Positions 49,386-60,026 of a stretch of DNA of 64,000 nucleotides are shown here, in pieces. Numbering within the stretch: the stretch's first letter is position 1; the number at the start of each line of letters is the position of its first letter. Where the stretch lies: positions 1 through 64,000 of the forward strand of contig NZ_BBYK01000078.1 in assembly GCF_001570365.1 (NCBI RefSeq), given 5' to 3'. The notes under the pieces are model-generated. The model made no database searches, had not been told where the DNA came from, and saw only the letters and a list, made by a program, of their open reading frames with translations. This DNA comes from Microtetraspora fusca. Lineage in GTDB: Bacteria > Actinomycetota > Actinomycetes > Streptosporangiales > Streptosporangiaceae. The position numbers were made by a program, and so were the translations under genes.

Positions 49386-51443
49386 CTACCGGGTCGCGCA
49401 GACGGTTCCGTTGAGGGTGAAGACGGCGGGCAGGACGTTCGGGCCGCTGTAATTGCCGACGAAGCCGATCGTGGTCGACGCGCCGGTGGGAAGCGAGCCG
49501 TTGCCGGGCTCGTTGACGACCTTCACCTCGGAGCCGCTCTGCGTCCAGACGGCGCTCCAGCCGCTTCCCAGGCTCTGCCACGTCCGGGGCCAGCGGAAAT
49601 GCAGGGTCCAGCCGTTGATCGGGGCGCCGTTGTTGGTGATGTCGATCGCGCCGACGTAGCCGTTGCCCCAGTCGGACTGGTCGGTCAGCCGCACGGTGCA
49701 GGAGCCGGTGGCGGGCGTGCCGGTCGTGAACGTCACCGGCGAGGAGGCCGGCGAGACGCCGCCGCCGCTGTCCCGCGCGATCACGTTGACCGTGTAGCGC
49801 GTGCCCGGCGTGAGGTTGCGCGCGGTGAAGGAGGTGCCGGAGGTCTCGCCGAGCTGCTCCGCGACCGCTCCGTTGTTGCGGTAGACCTCGTACTTCGCGA
49901 TCGGACGCGTTCCGGCGGAGGCGGCCGGCCAGGAGATCGCGGCGGTCGTGTCCGTCACGTTCGAGGCCGTCGGCTGCCCCGGCGCGCCGGGCAGCCCGGC
50001 CGGGGCCGAGGCGGGACGCACGACGATCGTGGTCATGGACAGCGGCGGCAGCGTCCGGCCGGTCGCGCTCCCCGAGGTCGAGCGGGCGATGTCGGTGGCG
50101 CCGTTGGTGTGGGTCAGCACGGTGGGCGCGCCGGAGGCCGGGCTGAAGCCGGAGTAGCCGATCGTTACCGGGTACGACGTGTCGGACGAGGTGTTGATCA
50201 GCAGGACCGCCAGGTCGCCGTCGGCGCGGCGGACGGCGTGCGCGCTGACCTTGGCGTGGTCGGTGGCGGCCTGGACGAACCGATCGCCGGGCCGGGCGAA
50301 CGCGCTCACCATCCGCAGGGCGTAGTACGGGGCGAAGGGTGTGTTCGCCGGTGGCTCGCAGACGCTGCCGTCGGAGGTGCAGGCCGCCGACGACAACAGG
50401 CCGAAGTCGCCGTAGTCGGTGTGCCCGGCGACCTGCGTGACCGCGCCGATGCCGTTGTGCACGTTCCACCAGTCCACGGTGAACACGCCGTTCGCGAGCA
50501 GCGTCGCGTACGCGTCGGCGGCGGCGAGCGCGCCGGGCTGGGTGTTCGTGCCGTTGCTGCTGCTCCCGGTGTTGAACTCGGTCATCGCGATGCCGATCCG
50601 CTCCGCCCCGGACCCCGCGTACGCGGCGATCTGCCGGCGGGTGAGGTCGATCATGTCGGGGACGTGGGCGGCCTTGTCGAGGGCGCCGGGGTACCAGTGC
50701 AGGATCACGAAGTCGATCTTCGGTCCGGCGAGCGACAGGACGACCTTGTTCCAGGTCCCGTCGTCGCCGTCGGCGGTCAGCCCGTCGGGCCAGTTGGCCG
50801 GCGTGGTCAGCACCGCCCCGATCTTGACGGTCGGGTCCACCGCCTTCATCGCGTCGGCGTAGGCGACGACGGTGCGGGCGTACTCGGCGGGGCTCTTGTC
50901 GGCGTGGTCGTCCGCCTCCCAGGCGGAGCCGTAGTGGCCGTTGCCGTAGTTCTCGTTGCCGATCTCCCAGTACCTGACGCCGTACCCCTTGGTGACGTTG
51001 GCGTAGCGGACCCAGGCGGCGGCCTCCTCGGCGGTGCCGGTGCCGTAGTTGGCGGTCACCATCGCCTGCGCCCCCGTGCGCCGGGCGCCGCCCATGAAGG
51101 TGTCGAAGTCGGTGCCGGGAGCGACGTAACCGCCCGGGGCGGAGTGGTCGGCCCAGTGGTAGATGTCGGAGTACGAGCCGCCGGGATAGCGCAGCAGCGT
51201 CACGCCCGCGTCCTTCAGCAGGTCCGCGGTCTCGTCGGCGCCGAGCCGGCTGTCCCAGATCGCATGGTTCGTGCCGACGCCGGTCTCGGGGACGGCGGCG
51301 AGGGCGGCGCGGGCGTCCACGGTCACCGCGACCGGGGTGACCTCGCCGGCGTGCGCGGCGGGGACGTTCAGGGCGGCCAGCGTGAGCAGGACCGCGGACG
51401 CGAGTCGTAACGGGGTTCTCGTGATCAAGGGGGTTTTCGGCAT
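49386..51443 (-). CDS. Secreted glycoside hydrolase (clan GH-A, arabinofuranosidase-like) with FN3 and CBM2
   Basis: A signal peptide (LASAVLLTLAALNVPAAHA) is followed by a (beta/alpha)8 catalytic domain to about residue 480: LLRYPGGSYSDIYHWAD, acid/base Glu in YWEIGNENYGNG, nucleophile Glu in IAMTEFNTGS. This NE/E pair marks clan GH-A; the RYPGGS start resembles GH51-type alpha-L-arabinofuranosidases, though the family number is uncertain. An FN3 linker (about 490-575) and a C-terminal CBM2 (about 585-685, with the usual Cys near each end and surface Trp in GWTLHFRWP) target crystalline cellulose or xylan. ATG 51443 follows GAGG by 7 bases. It should release side chains or depolymerise plant cell-wall polysaccharide. 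Confidence 0.85.
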   Translation of the reverse strand: MPKTPLITRTPLRLASAVLLTLAALNVPAAHAGEVTPVAVTVDARAALAAVPETGVGTNHAIWDSRLGADETADLLKDAGVTLLRYPGGSYSDIYHWADHSAPGGYVAPGTDFDTFMGGARRTGAQAMVTANYGTGTAEEAAAWVRYANVTKGYGVRYWEIGNENYGNGHYGSAWEADDHADKSPAEYARTVVAYADAMKAVDPTVKIGAVLTTPANWPDGLTADGDDGTWNKVVLSLAGPKIDFVILHWYPGALDKAAHVPDMIDLTRRQIAAYAGSGAERIGIAMTEFNTGSSSNGTNTQPGALAAADAYATLLANGVFTVDWWNVHNGIGAVTQVAGHTDYGDFGLLSSAACTSDGSVCEPPANTPFAPYYALRMVSAFARPGDRFVQAATDHAKVSAHAVRRADGDLAVLLINTSSDTSYPVTIGYSGFSPASGAPTVLTHTNGATDIARSTSGSATGRTLPPLSMTTIVVRPASAPAGLPGAPGQPTASNVTDTTAAISWPAASAGTRPIAKYEVYRNNGAVAEQLGETSGTSFTARNLTPGTRYTVNVIARDSGGGVSPASSPVTFTTGTPATGSCTVRLTDQSDWGNGYVGAIDITNNGAPINGWTLHFRWPRTWQSLGSGWSAVWTQSGSEVKVVNEPGNGSLPTGASTTIGFVGNYSGPNVLPAVFTLNGTVCATR

Positions 51444-51588
51444 CGGCACACCTCGTCATGGACAGCGGCATTCACTCGACGCCCCCTCCTGACCAGGTGG
51501 CACCATGATCCTGTGGGCTCGCGCGACGCGCGTCAACCGTCCGTGAAAGTTTCAGGCCGCGGGCCGGCGGAGGCCCCGCCGAGAGCGG

Positions 51589-52710
51589 TCACCGCCCGCC
51601 GTTGTCGCCGTTCAGGATGAGCAGCGCGATGAGAGCGACGACCGCCACGCCCGCGAGGACGGCGGCGAGGATCCGCACGGTGCTGTACGGCCGCTGCCCG
51701 ATGACCTCGCCGGTGCTGGCGTTCACCATCACCTGCCAGGTCTTGCCGCCGTGCAGGTAGCCGAGGAACCAGACCGGCAGCAGCACCAGCTTGTAGGTGA
51801 GGTCCGAGTACCGCGTGTCGACCGAGCTCACCCGCTGCTCGTCACCGCCGATGTCGTGCCGGCAGTCCGACTCGATGACCTGGGCCATGCGCCGCTTGGC
51901 CGCTTCCAGGCCGTCCTCCGGCTCGATGTCGTAGCGCACGGTCTGGAAGCCCGCCAGGTATCTCTCCTCGTACGGCACCGCCCGGTCCAGGAGCCACGGG
52001 GTGAGCTTGTCCAGCCGCTCGGAGGCGACCCGGCTCGTTCCGGGGACGAGCACGTCGTCGAAGTCGCGCGACACCCTGCCGGAGGCGTGCGACCAGCGGG
52101 TCCGCCTCACCTGCCGGGTCTCGGTGCGGGTCGAGCCGTTCTCCGTGACCGTGTAGGTCTCGGTCTCCCAGTAGTAATCGCCCCGCCGGCCGGTGTAGTC
52201 GGAGACCGTGCGGGCGTCGTACGTCCAGTACGGCAGGTAGCTCCCCTTGAAGGTCTCCGCCTCGGTCACCTTCTTCAGGCTGGAGGGGGCGAACCAGCGG
52301 GAGGACGTCCACTTCCGCAGCGCGTCGCGGGCGCCGCCCCGGTCGATGCCGAAGGGAAGGATCGCCTCGGGCACGACCCGCTCGGTGGACGCCGCGTCGG
52401 CCACGAGGGGCGTGCCGCAGAACTGGCACCGTTCGGACAGCGTGTCGCTCTCCGTGCGCGCGCCGCACCCCGGGCAGGCGAACAGGTGCGCCGCACCGGC
52501 GATCCCCCTCGGCTTGGACGGCATCCGGGCCAGCTCGGCGTAGTCGTGCTCGCGGACGGGCCGCCCGGCGGGCGCGATCGGGTGCTCACGCCCGCAGTAC
52601 GGGCAGCGCATGGACCCGGTGCCCGGGGCGTACTCCAGGCCGGCGCCGCAGGACTGGCACGCGTAGGAGCGGGACCCGGCCTGCGCGCCGGCGACGTTGG
52701 GATCGGACAC
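51589..52710 (-). CDS. Zinc-ribbon membrane protein, YdjG-like
   Basis: The 373-residue protein opens with two zinc-ribbon pairs (YACQSCGAGLEY, MRCPYCGREHP) and a further pair (FACPGCGART, CQFCGTPL), then a soluble domain rich in aromatic residues (KGSYLPYWTYDA) and one C-terminal transmembrane helix (ILAAVLAGVAVVALIALLIL). The layout matches Bacillus YdjG (TFIIB-type zinc ribbon). GTG 52710 follows GGAGG by 7 bases. Its upstream neighbour is an SPFH/virion-core-type protein like YdjI; in Bacillus, YdjG-YdjH-YdjI recruit the membrane-stress protein PspA. No PspA gene is in the window. Confidence 0.82.
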   Translation of the reverse strand: MSDPNVAGAQAGSRSYACQSCGAGLEYAPGTGSMRCPYCGREHPIAPAGRPVREHDYAELARMPSKPRGIAGAAHLFACPGCGARTESDTLSERCQFCGTPLVADAASTERVVPEAILPFGIDRGGARDALRKWTSSRWFAPSSLKKVTEAETFKGSYLPYWTYDARTVSDYTGRRGDYYWETETYTVTENGSTRTETRQVRRTRWSHASGRVSRDFDDVLVPGTSRVASERLDKLTPWLLDRAVPYEERYLAGFQTVRYDIEPEDGLEAAKRRMAQVIESDCRHDIGGDEQRVSSVDTRYSDLTYKLVLLPVWFLGYLHGGKTWQVMVNASTGEVIGQRPYSTVRILAAVLAGVAVVALIALLILNGDNGGR

Positions 52711-52757
52711 GACCGGTCCTCCGGGAAGACGGACAGGGGGGAAGGGGGACGCGCCGT

Positions 52758-53861
52758 TCAGGCCGGCGGCAGCGGCGGCGGGACGCTGGACAGCAGCGGA
52801 GCCAGCTCGCGCACCTGGTCGGCCGGTGCCCAGGCGGCCATGCCCGCGCGCCACACCAGGCTGGCGCGGGTCAGCTCACCGCTTCGGACGAGACCGGGCA
52901 GCGCGTTCGCGTCATAGGGGCCCTGCTGCCGGCCGTCCACGGCGACGTACCACTGCTCCTGCGGCGGCAGCGGCGGCGGGCCGCCCGCCGCGTCGGCCGG
53001 AGCCGCCTGCGGGGCCAGGCCGGCGGCGATGCGCTGCCCGACGGCCATCCCCATGCCCAGGCCGATGCCCTCGCCCGCGCCGCCGGGGTTGCGGGCGGCG
53101 TCGCCGATCGCGTTCGCGGTCTGGAACCGGGTGTACTGGTCGAGGTCGCCCACGACGCCCATCCGGGTGCGCGCGTCGACCGCCGCCTCGACCTCCGGCG
53201 GCAGGGAGATGTTCTCGATGATGAACGTGGGCACCGCGACGCCGACGGGGGCCAGTTCGTCGCTGAGGACGGCCGCGAGGCGCGCGCCGAGCGCGTCCTG
53301 ATGCGCCGCCAGGTCGAGGACGGGGACGTCCGCGGTGGCCAGCGCGTTCGCCAGCCGTCCCACGATCATCTGGCGCAGGTACTCGCGCACCTCCTCGGTG
53401 CGGAACTGCGGGTCGGTTCCGGCCAGCTCGCGCAGGAGCGCGGCGGCGTCCGTGATCCGGGTCGCGAACGTCCCGAACGCGCGCAGCCGCACCATGCCGA
53501 ACTCCGCGTCGCGGACGATGATCGGGTTCTGCGTGCCCCACTTCATGTCCGTGAACAGGCGGGTGTTCACGAAGTAGACCTCGGCCTTGAACGGCGAGTG
53601 GAAGCCGTACTTCCAGCCCTTCAGCGTGGCCAGCAGGGGGAGGTTCTGCGTCTCCAGGACGTACGTGCCGGGGGGAAACACGTCGGCGATGCGGCCCTCG
53701 TTGACGAAGACGGCGATCTGGGACTCCCGGACCACCAGCCGGGCGCCCATCTTGATCTCGTTCTCGTAGCGCGGGAAGCGCCAGACGATCGTGTCTCTGC
53801 TGTCGTCCGTCCACTCGACGATGTCGACGAACTCACCGCGGATGCGGTCCATCAAGCTCAC
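52758..53861 (-). CDS. SPFH/virion-core-like protein with C-terminal GYF_2 domain, YdjI-like
   Basis: Residues 1-260 of this 367-residue protein form the SPFH-related YdjI fold: DIVEWTDDSRDTIVWRFPRYENEIKMGARLVVRESQ at the start, PPGTYVLETQNLPLLATLKGW, and a coiled segment near VDARTRMGVVGDLDQYTRFQ. A Gly/Pro/Ala linker follows, then a GYF_2 domain (EQWYVAVDGRQQGPYDANALPGLV ... WRAGMAAWAPA) that usually binds proline-rich peptides. It probably scaffolds a membrane complex with the zinc-ribbon membrane protein encoded next. GTG 53861 follows GGGGA. Confidence 0.87.
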   Translation of the reverse strand: MSLMDRIRGEFVDIVEWTDDSRDTIVWRFPRYENEIKMGARLVVRESQIAVFVNEGRIADVFPPGTYVLETQNLPLLATLKGWKYGFHSPFKAEVYFVNTRLFTDMKWGTQNPIIVRDAEFGMVRLRAFGTFATRITDAAALLRELAGTDPQFRTEEVREYLRQMIVGRLANALATADVPVLDLAAHQDALGARLAAVLSDELAPVGVAVPTFIIENISLPPEVEAAVDARTRMGVVGDLDQYTRFQTANAIGDAARNPGGAGEGIGLGMGMAVGQRIAAGLAPQAAPADAAGGPPPLPPQEQWYVAVDGRQQGPYDANALPGLVRSGELTRASLVWRAGMAAWAPADQVRELAPLLSSVPPPLPPA

Positions 53862-54044
53862 GTTTCCCCGCCGTTCTGCTACTCCCCGTACGTCAGTGCC
53901 GGGCGGCCCGTGCACGGCACCGCCGACGACGATAACAAGCCCGGCAATCTACCAACAGACCCACAACTATTGGGCGGACCCGTGGTTTTCCTCCCCACCG
54001 CCGCGCTGAGATCGGCGATCACCGTCCGTGTTATGTTCTGCGGC

Positions 54045-54371
54045 ATGCCAAGGGGGACCGACGAAGTCAGCGAGCCCATGTACTACGTGCTCACCGCGCT
54101 GCTCGACGGCCCGCTGCACGGTCACGCGATCATGAAGGTCATCGGCGAGCTCTCGGGTGGCCGGGTGAGACCGTCCGTCGGCACCCTCTACGGCATCCTG
54201 GAGCGCCTCGGCGACCGCGGCCTGATCGCGGTGGACCGGGAGGAGACGGTGAACGGCCGGAGCCGGCGTTACTTCCGCATCTCCGACTCCGGCCAGTCCG
54301 TGGTGGAGGCGGAGGCGCGCCGGATGCACGAGGCCGCCGCGCTGGTGATGAAGCGCACCAGCTTCGCATGA
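54045..54371 (+). CDS. PadR-family transcriptional regulator
   Basis: The 108-residue protein is a minimal PadR winged helix: SEPMYYVLTALLDGPLHGHAIMKVIGELSG, RVRPSVGTLYGILERLGDRGLI, GRSRRYFRISDSG. PadR regulators repress resistance or stress genes on ligand binding. ATG 54045 has no Shine-Dalgarno site; a TATGTT element 8-13 bases upstream suggests a leaderless transcript. The following membrane-protein gene starts within its stop codon (ATGA), typical of PadR plus membrane-effector pairs in actinomycetes. Confidence 0.9.
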   Translation: MPRGTDEVSEPMYYVLTALLDGPLHGHAIMKVIGELSGGRVRPSVGTLYGILERLGDRGLIAVDREETVNGRSRRYFRISDSGQSVVEAEARRMHEAAALVMKRTSFA

Positions 54372-55252
54372 CGCCGCTCGAACGCCGTTACCGGCTGCTG
54401 TTGCTGGCCTATCCGCCCGCCTATCGCGCCGCGCACGGCGCGGAGCTCGTCGGCGTCCTGCTCGACTGCGCCGCGCCGGACCGCACGACCCCGGAGCTCA
54501 GGGAGGCGGCCGGCCTCCTCGCCGGCGGCCTGCGTGAGCGCGTGCGGCACGCGGCCCGCGGGAGCGCCTGGCGGGACGGCCTGCACCTGGGCGCCACCGC
54601 GGTGATGGCCGTGCAGCTCGCGGCGATGCTGCCCTATGCCGGGTCGATCCCGTTGTGGATGGTGCTGTCCGCGCTGGCGCTGCTCGCCGTCGTCCGCGGC
54701 CGCGTACGGCTCGCGCTCCCGCTCGTGCTGCTGACCGGCGTCAAGGCGGTGGCGATCGCGAGCGGATGGCAGGTCGTCGATGTGACCATGCTGCCGGTCT
54801 ATCCGAGTTTCCTCACGGACCGGCCGATGTTCGTGGCGAGCGCTCCGGCGACCGTCGCGGTCGGCTACGGGCTCGTCTGCTGCTGCCTGCTGGCCCTCGC
54901 CGTCGGGGAGGCGCCGCGCACCAGGTCCTGGTGGTGGTTGGCCGCCGTGCCGTTCGCCGCCTGGGCGGGGCCGCAGTGGATGGCCCAGGAGACGCCCGCC
55001 CCGATCAGCCTCAGCCGGATGATCCTGGAGGTGGCCGTGCTCGGCCTGGCCGTCTGGGCGGCGCGCGTGGCCGGCGATCAGCGGTGGGGGCTCGCGGCGG
55101 CGCTGTACCTGCTGGTCGTCTCCGACCAGCTCGGCGAGCATCTCGACGTCCTGACGCGGCAGCACCTGGCCTACTGGGGACTGCTGGCGCTGCTGACCGC
55201 GCTGGCGGCCTTCGTCCGATATGGCGGGCGGCGTCGCGTCCTTCTCGATTGA
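54368..55252 (+). CDS. Multi-pass membrane protein coupled to PadR
   Basis: The 294-residue protein has a cytoplasmic N-domain (RRYRLLLLAYPPAYRAAHGAE), typical of membrane proteins encoded after PadR regulators, followed by six to seven hydrophobic helices (for example TAVMAVQLAAMLPYAG, VAVGYGLVCCCLLALAV). No transport or enzymatic motif is visible. ATG 54368 overlaps the PadR TGA. It may act as a membrane partner or target of the regulator. Function unknown. Confidence 0.8.
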   Translation: MTPLERRYRLLLLAYPPAYRAAHGAELVGVLLDCAAPDRTTPELREAAGLLAGGLRERVRHAARGSAWRDGLHLGATAVMAVQLAAMLPYAGSIPLWMVLSALALLAVVRGRVRLALPLVLLTGVKAVAIASGWQVVDVTMLPVYPSFLTDRPMFVASAPATVAVGYGLVCCCLLALAVGEAPRTRSWWWLAAVPFAAWAGPQWMAQETPAPISLSRMILEVAVLGLAVWAARVAGDQRWGLAAALYLLVVSDQLGEHLDVLTRQHLAYWGLLALLTALAAFVRYGGRRRVLLD

Positions 55253-55279
55253 CCATACTTCGTTTAACAGAGTATGGTC
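55251..55279. promoter_or_regulatory. Perfect inverted repeat before the lipoprotein gene
   Basis: GACCATACT and AGTATGGTC (55251-55259, 55271-55279) form a perfect 9+9 dyad with an 11-base spacer (tcgtttaacag), ending 6 bases before the ATG. It overlaps the stop of the membrane-protein gene and could be an operator or an mRNA hairpin at the translation start. Confidence 0.6.
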
Positions 55280-55285
55280 CTCCGC

Positions 55286-56107
55286 ATGCCCAGAAGATCG
55301 TTTCTGCCTCTGGCCGTTCTCGCGCTGCTCGCCGGATGCGGCACCGGCACCGCCGCGTCGCCGTCGGCCGCCCCCTCGCCCACACAGGACAACGCCCACA
55401 TGATCCAGGCGGCCACGGCGGACTGCATGAAGACGAAAGGCTTCCGATACGTCCCGTACGTGTACCAGCCGAAGATCAGCGAGCAGGACATGAAGCCCTT
55501 CGACTACGCGGAGGAAAAGGCCTCGCGCTCGAAGCGCGGCCTCGGCGTCTTCAGCTCGTACGTCCACCCCGACAAGAGCCTGGACGACGACGCCGATCCC
55601 AATACCGCCATCATCAACGACCTGTCGCCCGCACAGCTGGGCGCCTACAAGAAGGCCCGGGAGAACTGCGACGTCCAGGCGATCAGGCAGGTCACCGGCA
55701 AGAACGTGAAGTCCTCCGGGGACTGGGCCGGCCAGGCCAGCGAGACGCTCCAACGACTCTGGAAACGGGAGCTCGACGGCGACCCGACGCTCGTCGAACT
55801 CGCCTCGGCCATGGCCGACTGCCTCAGCGGCAAGGGCTACCGGGTGACCGCCACCAACCCGGTGGCCCTGAACGAGTGGGCCCTGAAGACGGTCCAGAGC
55901 GATCTCCAGAGGAGCCACAAGACCATGAGCTCCAAGGGAGACGTCTTCCGGCCGATCACCATTTCCCCGGACGAGGCGCGGCGCTACCTGAACAAGGAGA
56001 TCAAGCTGGCGCTCGACGACCTCGAATGCGGCAAGCGCTTCTACCCCGCCTTCCTGCCCAGGAGCAGGGAACTGGAGCAGCGGGTCAACGACGAGTTCGG
56101 CATCTGA
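55286..56107 (+). CDS. Predicted lipoprotein
   Basis: The 273-residue product has a short signal peptide with a lipobox (LAVLALLAGCG; lipidated Cys about residue 18) followed by a Ser/Pro/Thr linker. The mature helical part contains paired Cys (ADCMKTKGF, ENCDVQ, ADCLSGKGY, LECGKRF) that could form two disulfides. Two internal segments with similar DCMKTKGFR / DCLSGKGYR motifs suggest a duplicated domain seen in actinomycete lipoproteins of unknown function. ATG 55286 lacks a Shine-Dalgarno site; ATG 55274 lies inside the upstream inverted repeat. Confidence 0.82.
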   Translation: MPRRSFLPLAVLALLAGCGTGTAASPSAAPSPTQDNAHMIQAATADCMKTKGFRYVPYVYQPKISEQDMKPFDYAEEKASRSKRGLGVFSSYVHPDKSLDDDADPNTAIINDLSPAQLGAYKKARENCDVQAIRQVTGKNVKSSGDWAGQASETLQRLWKRELDGDPTLVELASAMADCLSGKGYRVTATNPVALNEWALKTVQSDLQRSHKTMSSKGDVFRPITISPDEARRYLNKEIKLALDDLECGKRFYPAFLPRSRELEQRVNDEFGI

Positions 56108-56129
56108 GATCGCTCGCCCACGGTGGCGG

Positions 56130-56151
56130 GGGCCCGCAGGCGCGCGGGCCC
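56130..56151. terminator. Hairpin between convergent lipoprotein and argG genes
   Basis: GGGCCCGC (56130-56137), AGGCGC, GCGGGCCC (56144-56151) form a perfect 8-base stem, 22 bases after the lipoprotein stop and 18 bases after the argG stop, with weaker outer pairing (ACGG/CCGT). Confidence 0.75.
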
Positions 56152-56169
56152 GTCCGCCGTCCCGGGCGG

Positions 56170-57699
<1,530 letters not shown>

Positions 57700-57764
57700 T
57701 CAAGAGCAACGAGGTGGCACGCAGGTCGCGGCGGAGTTCGGCCAGTGAGGCGGTGCGGCCGGCG

Positions 57765-59978
57765 CTACGACGACGCGGGGCCGTCGAGCGACTTCGCGAG
57801 ATATTTGGCGGTATAGGTGGACGCGCAGGCCAGCTCCGCCGGGGTGCCCTCGAAGATCACCTCGCCGCCGTTCCGGCCGGCCTCCGGGCCCATGTCGATG
57901 ACCCAGTCGGCGTGCTTGACCACGTCCAGGTCGTGCTCCACCGCGATGACCGTGTTGCCCTCGTCCACCAGCCGGTCCAGCAGCGCCAGCAACGTGTCGA
58001 CGTCGGCCATGTGCAGCCCCGTGGTCGGCTCGTCGAACACGTACACCTTGCCGCGCTCGCGGAGCCGGTGCGCCAGCTTGAGCCGCTGCCGCTCCCCTCC
58101 TGACAGCGTGCTGAGGGGCTGCCCGAGCGTCAGATAGCCCAGCCCCAGCTCGCCCAGCCTGCCGACGCCCGGCAGGTCGAACTCCCGGGCCGCCTCGTCG
58201 GCCGTCATGGCGAGCACGTCCGCGATCGTCCGGCCGCCCACCGTGTACGACAGCGCCTCGGCGCTGTACCGGCTGCCCCCGCAGACGTCGCACACCCGCG
58301 TGACCGGATCCATGAACGCCAGGTCGGTCTTGATCTCGCCGCGCCCCTTGCACGCCGGGCACGCGCCGGTCGAGTTGAAGCTGAACGTCCCCGGCTCCAC
58401 CCGGTTGACCGTGGCGAACAGCTTGCGCAGCGGATCCATGGCGTTCAGGTAGGTCGCCGGCGTCGAGCGGGGCGTGGCGGCGATGGCCGACTGGTCGATG
58501 ACGATCGTGCCCGGGTGCCGGGCGACCAGCTCGCGCCGCATCAGCGTGCTCTTGCCCGACCCGGCCACGCCGGTGACCGCGGTGAGCACGCCGAGCGGCA
58601 CCCCTACCGTGACGTTCTTGAGGTTGTGCGCGTCGGCGTCCGCGACGGTCAGCCAGCCGGTCGGCGCGCGTACCGGCTCCTTGATCACGGTCGCGCGGCG
58701 CAGCATGCGGCCGGTCGGCGTGTCGGCGGCGACCAGCCCGGCCACCGTGCCCTCGAACACCACGCGCCCGCCCTCGGTGCCCGCGCCCGGCCCCATGTCC
58801 ACCACGTGGTCGGCCAGTCCGATCATGTGCCGGTCGTGCTCGACGACCAGCACGGTGTTGCCCTTGTCGCGCAGCTCCACCAGGAGGTCGGCCAGCCGGT
58901 GCACGTCGCGCGGGTGCAGGCCCACGCTCGGCTCGTCGAAGATGTACGTCATGCCGGTCAGGCTGCTGCCCAGGTTCCGCACGGTCTTGAGCCGCTGGGC
59001 CTCGCCGCCCGACAGCGTCGACGTCCCGCGGTCGAGGCTGAGATAGCCGAGGCCGATGGCGTCGATCCTGCGCAATGACTCCACGGCCGCCTCGGCGGCG
59101 GGGTCGGCCAGCCCCTCCAGCACGCCGATGAGGTCGATGACCTCCATCGCCGAGTAGTCGGCGAGGTTGCGCCCGTCGATCCTGGACGCCAGCGCCGCCG
59201 CGTTGAGCCGGGTCCCGACGCACAGCGGGCAGGTGCGCTCGCGCACCATCGACCCGACCTCCGGGTCGATCTCCTCGCGGGCGCGCCTGAGGTGGAGCCG
59301 GTCGAAGCGGAGCACCACGCCCTCGTAGGTGTTCTGGTACCTGCCCCGCTGGACCTTGAAGCCGCTGCCGTACAGCAGGAGCTTGCGCTCCTCGTCGGTG
59401 AAGTCCCGCAGCGGCTTGTCCGGGTCGAACAGACCGGACTCCGCGTAGATCTGCCAGGCGGCGCTGCCGATCGGGTGCAGGGCCAGCGCGCCCTGGTTGA
59501 GCGACAGGTCGGGATCGATCAGCTTGTCGAGGTCCGGCTCGATCTTCCAGCCCAGGCCGTCGCACTCCGGGCACATGCCCTGCGGATCGTTGAACGAGTA
59601 CGCCGTCGCGGGGCCGGCCGACGGCTCGCCCCGGCGTGAGAACAGCACCCGCAGGACGGCGTGGATCTCCGTCATCGTCCCCACCGTCGACCGCGCGCCG
59701 CCCCCGACCGGCTTCTGGTCCACGACCACGGCGGCGGTCAGGTTCGCCATGCGCTCGGCGCGCGGCCGCTCGTGCTTGGGCAGCCGGTGCCGGAGGAACG
59801 CGCTGAACGTCTCGTTGAGCTGGCGCTGCGACTCCACCGCGATCGTGCCGAAGACGATCGACGACTTGCCCGAACCGGACACGCCGGTGAAGACGGTGAT
59901 GCGTTCCTTCGGCAGCCGCAGCGAGACGTTCTTCAGGTTGTTCTGCCGCAGGCCGCTGAGCATGATGTCGCGCGACAC
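57765..59978 (-). CDS. UvrA-like ABC ATPase, class II (excinuclease-subunit paralogue)
   Basis: The 737-residue protein has two ABC ATPase halves with Walker A GVSGSGKSS and GVAGSGKST, signatures LSGGEAQR and LSGGERQR, Walker B YIFDEPSVGL and YVFDEPTTGL, and zinc-finger Cys pairs (CPECDGLG, CPLC; CPACKGRG, CDVCGG). At about 740 residues it lacks the UvrB-binding insertion of canonical UvrA (about 950), so it is a UvrA2-type or DrrC-like drug-resistance paralogue. Such proteins help tolerate DNA-intercalating antibiotics. GTG 59978 follows GGGGGATAGC; ATG 59990 is possible. A divergent TetR gene and a perfect palindrome lie upstream. Confidence 0.93.
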   Translation of the reverse strand: MSRDIMLSGLRQNNLKNVSLRLPKERITVFTGVSGSGKSSIVFGTIAVESQRQLNETFSAFLRHRLPKHERPRAERMANLTAAVVVDQKPVGGGARSTVGTMTEIHAVLRVLFSRRGEPSAGPATAYSFNDPQGMCPECDGLGWKIEPDLDKLIDPDLSLNQGALALHPIGSAAWQIYAESGLFDPDKPLRDFTDEERKLLLYGSGFKVQRGRYQNTYEGVVLRFDRLHLRRAREEIDPEVGSMVRERTCPLCVGTRLNAAALASRIDGRNLADYSAMEVIDLIGVLEGLADPAAEAAVESLRRIDAIGLGYLSLDRGTSTLSGGEAQRLKTVRNLGSSLTGMTYIFDEPSVGLHPRDVHRLADLLVELRDKGNTVLVVEHDRHMIGLADHVVDMGPGAGTEGGRVVFEGTVAGLVAADTPTGRMLRRATVIKEPVRAPTGWLTVADADAHNLKNVTVGVPLGVLTAVTGVAGSGKSTLMRRELVARHPGTIVIDQSAIAATPRSTPATYLNAMDPLRKLFATVNRVEPGTFSFNSTGACPACKGRGEIKTDLAFMDPVTRVCDVCGGSRYSAEALSYTVGGRTIADVLAMTADEAAREFDLPGVGRLGELGLGYLTLGQPLSTLSGGERQRLKLAHRLRERGKVYVFDEPTTGLHMADVDTLLALLDRLVDEGNTVIAVEHDLDVVKHADWVIDMGPEAGRNGGEVIFEGTPAELACASTYTAKYLAKSLDGPASS

Positions 59979-59996
59979 GCTATCCCCCATAGGTAT

Positions 59997-60013
59997 GGCT
60001 AATAGTATTAGCC
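59997..60013. promoter_or_regulatory. Perfect 17-bp palindrome, TetR operator
   Basis: GGCTAATA-G-TATTAGCC is fully symmetric and sits in the 48-base spacer between the UvrA-like start and the TetR start, a position to repress both. The AT-rich centre probably overlaps both promoters' -10 regions. Confidence 0.88.
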
Positions 60014-60026
60014 TAAGCTACATCTC

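Noticed and set aside
55251-55285. A riboswitch before the lipoprotein gene
   Set aside because: Only a single hairpin is visible, with no multi-helix architecture or conserved riboswitch core; an operator or simple hairpin is more economical.
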